Positions 9,255 to 16,744 of a stretch of 27,166 nt of DNA are shown here, piece after piece. The DNA comes from Nemertoderma westbladi (taxonomy: Eukaryota; Xenacoelomorpha; Nemertodermatida; Nemertodermatidae), in contig JAUCBJ010001130.1 in NCBI GenBank assembly GCA_032718475.1, forward strand, positions 1-27,166, in the 5' to 3' direction. Under the pieces are notes generated by a model, which was not told where the DNA came from, did no database searches, and was given only the letters and a program-made list of their open reading frames with translations. The position numbers were made by a program, and so were the translations under genes. The stretch's first letter is position 1, and each line of letters opens with the position of its first letter.

Positions 9255-10388
9255 TTACGTTTTAAAAAAAAAAGAAAAAAAAAAAATGTTAGTTCATATA
9301 TTATTTAGTCATGATGCAAATAGCGTTGACGATGACGATGGAGTGATAGCATTACGAAGTTACGAAATTTAGGATAATTTTTATTTATTTTATAATTTAA
9401 TAGTGATACGCAACTATATTGGAATTAAAGTTCACTTAACATATGAAGTTTTAATTTTCTAGCTAGTGTGTTTTTTGATTTGCACATTTTAAATTCTGTT
9501 TTTAGTGAGTTCCATATGATTGCACCGCTGTATTTTAGAGAGTTTTGGGTTGATATTAGTCTGGTACGTGGAATAAAGTAGTTTTTGGATATAGTGGATC
9601 GAGTTGTATAATTGTGGATATCTGAAGTTTGTGTAAATAGGGCCGTTATAAATTGCTTTTTTTTGTTATTGTAAATGTCCCACATAAGTTTTGTTACTTC
9701 TAGGTTATATAGATTTTCGATTGGCAAGATATTAAGGTATTTATAGATCGGAATGGAATGAGCTTGGAAGTGGTTGAAGGTTATTGCTCGTATTATTTTA
9801 TTTATTTTGACACGGATTGGATTTATATATTTGTTATAAGCACTTCCCCACAATATTATACCATATAATATGTAAGGATGGATTAGCGAGAAATATAACA
9901 TTTTTAATACTTTTAGTGGTAGTATGTGTCTAATTTTATAAAATATACCGCATGATTTAGAGATTTTTTTTAGGACGTAAGCACAATGGTTTTTCCAGGT
10001 CAATTTATTATCTATCCAGATGCCTAAAAATTTTGTTTCAGTTTTGATGTTTATATTTGCATTATTGATCTTGATAGTGTCTGAGGGGGGATTCTTTAAT
10101 TTATTTGAGAAAATGAGATATTCTGTTTTTTTTAGATTTAATGATAGTCTGTTGTCTTTTAGCCATTCGTCTAGTTTCTGTAGTTCGTCATTGATAGTGG
10201 AAATTAACGTATTTGGGTTTCTGTGTGTGTATAAGAGGTTTGTGTCGTCAGCGAACAGTGTAGTAATAAGAGACGTGCAGTTTGGTAAGTCGTTTATATA
10301 GAGTAAGAAGAGGGTACTGCTTAGAATAGCACCTTGGGGTGTACCACAGGTGGGAGTTAGCGGATCAGAGTTTATATTATCACTGACT
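9254..10388 (-). mobile_element. 5'-truncated jockey/CR1-like LINE
   Basis: This is the 3' part of a non-LTR retrotransposon on the minus strand. It enters inside the RT domain at about 10388 and ends in an untranslated tail with an A/T-rich run. It inserted upstream of the 10465 splice donor in genomic orientation, that is in the first intron of the Ig gene on the same strand. The clade assignment rests on RT and C-terminal style and is tentative. Target duplications were not identified. Confidence 0.75.
9422..10388 (-). pseudogene. LINE reverse transcriptase fragment
   Basis: The frame is open without a stop from about 10388 to the TAA at 9422, roughly 320 codons, but has no start because the 5' part is missing. 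RT motifs in order are GTPQGAILSSTLFLLYINDL, FADDTNLLY (the catalytic DD codons near 10244-10255), LNLKKTEYLIFS, FLGIWIDNKLTW and the thumb/C-terminal block with LIHPYILYGIILWGS and LNILPIENL. The unbroken frame suggests a fairly recent insertion. Confidence 0.8.
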
Positions 10389-10464
10389 CACTCACTGACA
10401 GTGATCGTATGTAACTAAATATATTGTAACATAATATAACCTTTAGGGGATATCTCAAACTTAC

Positions 10465-11314
10465 ATTGAACTTCGATCGTAGTGGTACAGGATTTATCAT
10501 CTTCTATAGCTATATTCCTCGCCTTACATATAAACTCTGCCCCATTGTCTCCACGACTTAGATCTCTATTTATACTCAGTGTATCTCCTGGTTCAGTTAC
10601 GACTCCACCAATAGCATCTCCGTTACTATACCAACTCCATCTAGAATCTCCTGATGTACTTCCAGCTACCGGTACCGGTACCCAATCCGATAACTTACAG
10701 TTTAATGTAGCTGAACTGCCTTCTATATAAGTACAACTCGGTACGCAACTACACTCTGGTTCATTATCAGCTTTACATTGGGGTGGAAGAGTTATTATAA
10801 GTGGGTAAGCTGACTGATCGGATATTGCCGGATTGTCTTGGAGATTTAACCTACCGTTTAACGAACTATTAGTATAATAGATTATTATTATATCAAATTC
10901 CTCCGGTATAGATTCAATACCAGGAGGATTCAACCCAACAGTTATACTTCCTGCAGCTCCGATTGTGTTGCTACTTATATATTCTGTTGTACTCCATCCG
11001 TCACAAGGGATAACATTGTTACCGTTTCTACAAACATCTCCTTTGGAGTTTGCTACATTATTCACACTTATGCTGTTACCATTATCACCCGTAGCAGTAA
11101 CATATAATTCCATTACATCGGAATTAGAATCCGTTATTAATTCGCTAACCTCTTCAATAACAAAATCAACTTTCACTGCAATAGAGTATCTTTCTTCTAT
11201 AATTAAACATTCTCTAGTAAATTTAGATCCATCTGGTTCGACTAGTTGATATCCATTATACTTTAACCCCAAAATAACATCAGTTAGTATCAGTACTATC
11301 AGTAATGATTTCAT
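10465..11314 (-). CDS. First coding exon, secreted Ig-domain protein
   Basis: The ATG at 11314 opens a frame starting MKSLLIVLILTDVILG, a clear signal peptide. Residues from about 17 to 180 form an unrecognised extracellular domain with cysteines and NxS/T sites. An Ig domain follows at about 185-283: SATLNCKLSDW (B strand), SRWSWYSNG (C-strand tryptophan), SINRDL and RGDNGAEFICKARN (F-strand cysteine). The coding exon ends at 10465 before a good donor, GTAAGT, in phase 1; translation past it is intron. A TATA-like GTATAAATTG lies 57 nt upstream of the ATG. The exon at 893-1504 begins in the matching phase and could be its next surviving exon. The gene family was not identified beyond an Ig/FN3 adhesion-receptor type. 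Confidence 0.8.
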
Positions 11315-11370
11315 TGTAATTGGGGCAAAGTTTGTTGTTCAATTATAACAACTTATGTTTAATATTGTAT

Positions 11371-11380
11371 CAATTTATAC
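11371..11380 (-). promoter_or_regulatory. TATA-like element upstream of Ig gene
   Basis: On the minus strand this reads GTATAAATTG, 57 nt before the ATG at 11314. The surrounding DNA is AT-rich, so the match may be chance. Confidence 0.2.
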
Positions 11381-12046
11381 AATTTTACAAAATTTATAGA
11401 TTGAGTACCGTTTTTAATAAATAAAAATTGTGAAATTATATATAAAAGATATTTAAATTATAAACAAAAAACTACAGTATATTTTGATAGCATTGCTGTT
11501 TGTTTCGAGGGCCGCCACTCTTTTTGTGAATATTGTTGCTTGTGTATATTGTATATGTATATGTATATCCATGGCTGACTTATACTAACATACAAAAATA
11601 AATATGTTTTTCTGTTGAAAAGACATCTTTCAAACCACCCATATCTCATATATTGGGTGAATTCTAAGATTCTTTTGAATTTTGTGATTAAATTTCAAAT
11701 CGGTGGTTGTGCGATAAAAAGTGGATGCTATGCTATGATTTGAGTATATTTGAGCTGAAATCTGAAAGGCTTGGCGCCTTGGTAATAATATTTAACCAAA
11801 GTAGTCAGTACAGTAGTGGACCCATCATATGTTTCACTAATAATATATAAATATTTTATTTTTAAATGTTAAAAACATAATATTTCAACCAAAATTCAAC
11901 AAATATCTATATAAACATTAAACCCGGAAACTATAAAATATTTTATAAGTTAACTTTTGTTTGGCAAGTTTTATATTAAATTCTGGGGCCAAATGTAACT
12001 TCCTCTTTGGCATGAATGGCAGGGAAATAGTAACAATATGGTCGAT
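11381..12046. other. AT-rich intergenic DNA
   Basis: No gene, RNA or mobile element is recognised here. It is the presumed 5' flank of the minus-strand Ig gene. Confidence 0.5.
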
Positions 12047-12066
12047 TTATGTTGAGTCCCCGATTG
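12047..12066 (+). repeat. 20-bp direct repeat left of 31-bp array
   Basis: TTATGTTGAGTCCCCGATTG is repeated exactly at 12726-12745. The two copies bracket the 31-bp minisatellite. A related AATATTCTA(C/T) segment follows both copies a short distance downstream. Confidence 0.8.
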
Positions 12067-12218
12067 GAGAAAATCCCTAATATTCTACGACTTCGGCGAT
12101 TTGAAAGAAATAATGAGAGAGAAAATATGTTACAAAATAATAATTTTCAAATATAAAAGATACCAAATATAATACAAATAAGGATAGTAATATTTACTGA
12201 CAGTTGTTACCCGTTAAT

Positions 12219-12690
12219 AACAGTTATCCAATCTTTGCACAGGCTTTCCAACAGTTATCCAATCTTTGCACAGGCTATCCAACAGTTATCCAATCTTTGC
12301 ACAGGCTATCCAACAGTTATCCAATTCTTGCACAGGCTATCCAACAGTTATCCAATCTCTGCACAGGCTATCCAACAGTTATCCAATCTCTGCACAGGCT
12401 ATCCAACAGTTATCCAATCTTTGCACAGGCTATCCAACAGTTATCCAATTTTTGCACAACAGACTATCCAACAGTTATCCAATCTTTGCACAGACTATCC
12501 AACAGTTATCCAATCTTTGCACAGGCTATCCAACAGTTATCCAATCTTTGCACTGGCTATCCAACAGTTATCCAATCTTTGCACAGGCTATCCAACAGTT
12601 ATCCAATCTCTGCACAGGCTATCCAACAGTTATCCAATCTTTGCAGAGGCTATACAACAGTTATCCAATTTTTGCATAGGCTATCCAACT
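12219..12690 (+). repeat. 31-bp minisatellite, about 15 copies
   Basis: The unit is CTATCCAACAGTTATCCAAT followed by CTTTGCACAGG. Copies are 90% or more identical by eye. Within a unit the TATCCAA half-motif occurs twice. The unit length is not a multiple of three and has no stop in any plus frame, so all three plus frames run open across the array for 137-168 codons. One unit carries a 3-nt expansion (ACAACAGAC). The translations have no domain and I do not regard them as genes. Confidence 0.95.
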
Positions 12691-12725
12691 TATTATTAAC
12701 TTATTATTAACTTATTACTAAATTA

Positions 12726-12745
12726 TTATGTTGAGTCCCCGATTG
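12726..12745 (+). repeat. 20-bp direct repeat right of 31-bp array
   Basis: This is an exact copy of 12047-12066. It lies after a short TTATTATTAAC tandem that ends the minisatellite. Confidence 0.8.
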
Positions 12746-13057
12746 TGCAACTAGGTGACCACAAAGAGATTCAATCTCACGCTTGTTAGAGGACCAAATA
12801 TTCTATGCTATTTTAGATAAATACCGTGTATAATATATTATGGCTTAAGGGGGGGGGGGGGGGGGGGGGGTGGACAACTCTTAAGGGGGGGATAATCGAA
12901 CAACTCTTCGATTTATTACTTTCAGCGTTTCAAAATTGTTTGGTTTTGGCTAAAATTTTGAATATAGGTGCCTACTATGCTATTCTACATGACAGGTCAG
13001 AAATTTTTTTTTTCTCCATTTAATATTAGTTAATACTAGTTAACAAAAAAGTCCTAA
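12746..13057. other. Non-coding spacer with a 22-G run
   Basis: The stretch holds an uninterrupted run of 22 G at 12849-12870 and a shorter G run at 12885-12890. No gene is seen. The long G run could support quadruplex formation, and its exact length is likely to be uncertain in any assembly. Confidence 0.6.
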
Positions 13058-15423
13058 AAACGAATCTAAGTCTAGCCAATGCTAGCTACTCTAATTTAAC
13101 GATTCGAAGTCTAACCAATGCTAGCTACTCTAATTTAGCGATTCGAAGTCTAACCAATGCTAGCTACTCTAATTTAACGATTCGAAGTCTAACCAATGCT
13201 AGCTACTCTAATCTAATGAATCGAAGTCTACCCAATGCTAGCTACTCTAATTTAACGATTCGAAGTCTAACCAATGCCAGCTACTCTAATTTAATGATTC
13301 TAAATATAACCAATGCTAGCTACTCTAATTTAACGATTCGAACTCTAACCAATGCTAGCTACTCTAATCTAACGAATCGAACTCTAGCCAATGCTAGCTA
13401 CTCTAATCTAACGAATCGAAGTCTAGCCAATGCTAGCTACTCTAATCTAACGAATCTAAGTCTAGCCAATGCTAGCTACTCTAATTTAACGATTCGAAGT
13501 CTAACCAATGCTAGCTACTCTAATTTAGCGATTCGAAGTCTAACCAATGCTAGCTACTCTAATTTAACGATTCGAAGTCTAACCAATGCTAGCTACTCTA
13601 ATCTAATGAATCGAAGTCTAACCAATGCTAGCTACTCTAATTTAACGATTCGAAGTCTAACCAATGCCAGCTACTCTAATCTAACGAATCGAACTCTAAC
13701 CAATGCTAGCTACTCTAATTTAATGATTCTAAATATAACCAATGCTAGCTACTCTAATTTAACGAATCGAAGTCTAACCAATGCTAGCTACTCTAATTTA
13801 ACGAATCGAAGTCTAACCAATGCTAGCTACTCTAATTTAACGATTCGAAGTCTAACCAATGCTAGCTACTCTAATTTAACGAATCGAAGTCTAACCAATG
13901 CTAGCTACTCTAATTTAACGAATCGAAGTCTAAACAATGCTAGCTACTCTAATCTGACGAATCGAACTCTAACCAATGCTAGCTACTCTAATTTAACGAA
14001 TCGAAGTCTAACCAATGATAGCTACTCTAATTTAACGAATCGAAGTCTAACCAATGCTAGCTACTCTAATTTAACGATTCGAAGTCTACCCAATGCTAGC
14101 TACTCTAATCTAACGAATCGATCTCTAACCAATGCTAGCTACTCTAATTTAACGAATCGAAGTCTAACCAATGCTAGCTACTCTAATTTAACGATGCGAA
14201 GTCTAACCAATGCTAGCTACTCTAATTTAACGATGCGAAGTCTAACCAATGCTAGCTACTCTAATTTAACGAATCGAAGTCTAACCAATGCTAGCTACTC
14301 TAATTTAACGAATCGAAGTCTAACCAATGATAGCTACTCTAATTTAACGATTCGAACTCTAACCAATGCTAGCTACTCTAATTTAACGAATCGAAGTCTA
14401 ACCAATGCTAGCTACTCTAATTTAACGAATCGAAGTCGAACCAATGCTAGCTACTCTAATCTAACGAATCGAAGTCTAACCAATGCTAGCTACTCTAATC
14501 TAACGAATCGAAGTCTAACCAATGCTAGCTACTCTAATCTAACGAATCGAAGTCTAACCAATGCTAGCTACTCTAATTTAACGATGCGAAGTCTAACCAA
14601 AGCTAGCTACTCTAATTTAACGAATCTAAGTCTAACCAATGCTAGCTACTCTAATTTAACGATTCGAAGTCTACCCAATGCTAGCTACTCTAATTTAACG
14701 ATTCGAAGTCTAACCAATGCTAGCTACTCAAATTTAACGAATCGAAGTCGAACCAATGCTAGCTACTCTAATCTAACGAATCGAAGTCTAACCAATGCTA
14801 GCTACTCTAATCTAACGAATCGAAGTCTAACCAATGCTAGCTACTCTAATCTAACGAATCGAAGTCTAACCAATGCTAGCTACTCTAATTGAACGATTCG
14901 AAGTCTACCCAATGCTAGCTACTCTAATTTAACGATGCGAAGTCTAACCAATGCTAGCTACTCTAATCTAACAAATCGAAGTTTAACCAATGCTAGCTAC
15001 TCTAATCTAACGAATCGAAGTCTAACCAATGCTAGCTACTCTAATCTAACAAATCGAAGTCTAACCAATGCTAGCTACTCTAATTGAACGATTCGAAGTC
15101 TACCCAATGCTAGCTACTCTAATTTAACGATGCGAAGTCTAACCAATGCTAGCTACTCTAATCTAACAAATCGAAGTTTAACCAATGCTAGCTACTCTAA
15201 TCTAACAAATCGAAGTTTAACCAATGCTAGCTACTCTACCCAATGTTAGCTACTCTAATTTAACGAATCGAAGTATAACCAATGCTAGCTACTCTAATTT
15301 AACGATTCGAAGTCTACCCAATGCTAGCTACTCTAATTTAACGAATCGTAGTCTAACCAATAATGCTAGCTACTCTAATTTAACGATTCGAAGTCTACCC
15401 AATGCTAGCTACTCTAATTTAAC
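13058..15423 (+). repeat. 39-bp minisatellite, about 60 copies
   Basis: The unit is AGTCTAACCAATGCTAGCTA followed by CTCTAATTTAACGAATCGA, with frequent T/C, A/T and AA/AT/TG variants in the last third. Variant units recur at fixed offsets: TTTAGCG at 13134 and 13524 (390 bp, ten units), AAATATAACC-type units at 13301 and 13730 (429 bp, eleven units), and AATTGAACG at about 14888 and 15083 (195 bp, five units). These show higher-order duplication by unequal exchange. A shortened unit near 15236 and a 3-nt insertion near 15361 break the register late in the array. The array ends about 20 bp before the retroelement LTR candidate. Confidence 0.97.
13216..14892 (+). other. Long open frame through the 39-bp array
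   Basis: The frame is open for 558 codons from an ATG made by an ACG-to-ATG variant, and without a start from about 13029. It translates to about 43 copies of a 13-residue repeat of the form NRSLTNASYSNLT. Each unit has three Asn-X-Ser/Thr sequons. The stop at 14890-14892 arises from a TTA-to-TGA variant. No signal peptide, membrane segment or splice context is visible, and a homogenised 39-bp unit stays open by default, so it is probably not a gene. Confidence 0.2.
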
Positions 15424-15443
15424 ACATAATTTCCAGTCTTATT

Positions 15444-16001
15444 TGTGACGGGATCCAAGGAGGATCCCGGTTTATCCGCGGTTATTGTAAGTACGCGTCC
15501 CCGCCGTTTGTATGTGAAAAGAGTTTGAGAGTTCTGATGTTATTGATTCTCCGATATGTATAATGTAAACGTTAGGATGGATATAGTATAAAATGGATAG
15601 ATGGCAATTGAAGTACTACAGTATGTACAGATAATGGTGGTAGGCGAGGACGGTCTTAGAAGTCTCCGCTCTACCCTAGCTAACCGACTAACACAAATGA
15701 GATAACTGAATAACTGATTACTGATACCTAATAATATATATTGCACGGTTTGGCCGTTGTTACAGTACCTAGCCGGTGCCTTCCCCCCATTGGCTAATAT
15801 CCCTGTTGGCGCCCTTTGGAGTGTTTCCCCTCACTCCTGCTATTCTCTCTCTGCCAGGGGTGTGGCCCCTGACCCCTATTGTGTGTTTCTCCTTCCCACT
15901 TTGTTGGGGTGGCACGAGTTGTTGAGTAATCAACCTCGTGGCCCCCAATATTGCTTAACGGCTTACTTTGTGGGGTGTTAGCGGAATTGAATAAGCTAAC
16001 A
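15444..16001 (-). repeat. Candidate 3' LTR
   Basis: Read on the minus strand, the segment would start TGTTAGC, typical of BEL LTRs, right after a G-rich polypurine-like tract, and end CCCGTCACA next to the 39-bp array. A TATA-like AATATATATT sits at 15733-15742. Both ends contain inverted repeats: GGGATCC/GGATCCC at 15450-15468 and TGTTAGC/GCTAACA at 15976-16001. The matching 5' LTR is not in the window, so the boundaries are unproven. Confidence 0.5.
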
Positions 16002-16010
16002 CTCCCCCCC
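16002..16010 (-). other. Polypurine-like tract
   Basis: On the minus strand this is a run of G ending in AG, directly before the TGTT that would start the LTR. That is the position and composition of a plus-strand primer. A second purine-rich tract, ending in a long G run, lies at 16322-16346 and is an alternative. Confidence 0.4.
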
Positions 16011-16039
16011 ATGCTATCTTCCTGGTGAGAAGATAGCAT
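16011..16039. repeat. 10-bp stem-loop next to polypurine tract
   Basis: ATGCTATCTT (16011-16020) and AAGATAGCAT (16030-16039) form a perfect 10-bp stem with a 9-nt loop, directly upstream of the polypurine-like tract in transcriptional sense. Confidence 0.8.
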
Positions 16040-16744
16040 CCTCCTCAAGTGCGCTACAATTCCGCTGGATCCCGATCTAGTATCGGGTGTGGGGTGGAAT
16101 TATTTTCTCTCGGAGCCGGCTTTCCAGGCCGCTCCCTATGGGTATGATAATGCTACCCGGTTCGCCTGGCGTCCCATGTCGGGCCGATCGTGCGCTCCTC
16201 TCACACGACTTTTGTTTCCCCAACACTTTCGCCACTTTAACTCCACTCTGTTCTCACCCTGACTCTCCTCTACTTCTCCTCTCTTTCGCTCTAACTCTCG
16301 GACTTCCCTGTCCCTCACTCAGCCTCCTATCCTCCCCCCCCCCCCACACTTGAATTGCATCCGCACTCTCTCCGCACTCCGCACTATTACTCCGTCTCTC
16401 GACCCCTCTTTGGCTAAGCTACTCATCTCTGACGAGTCCCATCCCCCTCTCCTGTGCCGTCGCACTCAGGAAATGTGAAGTCGTCTAGTGCCTCGTTCGT
16501 CATAGTCAGTCCTCCCCGGTCCAGTAGCTAATTGGGTAAAGGTTGAATGACTATAGTACTTACTTCGAATGTATATTCTCGTAGATTACTGATTGTTACG
16601 TACGTACATACAAATTGCACTTATTTGATTACTTAGATTATTTGAATTTGTACTTAATAGTTCGCACGTCTCTCGTTATTTGAATTTGTACTTAATAGTT
16701 CGAACGTCTCTCGTGGCGTCTTCCAGGCGTACCACATCGAAGTC
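16040..16744. other. 3' untranslated region of the element
   Basis: No gene is seen between the stop of the extra ORF and the LTR candidate. The stretch holds C-rich DNA with a run of C near 16336-16346 and a perfect-register 38-bp tandem duplication (16638-16675 and 16676-16713, one mismatch) of AT-rich sequence. Confidence 0.6.

Noticed and set aside
12219-15423. Regular short repeats resembling a CRISPR array
   Set aside because: The 31- and 39-bp units are directly adjacent with no unique spacers, and the surroundings are eukaryotic. They are minisatellites.
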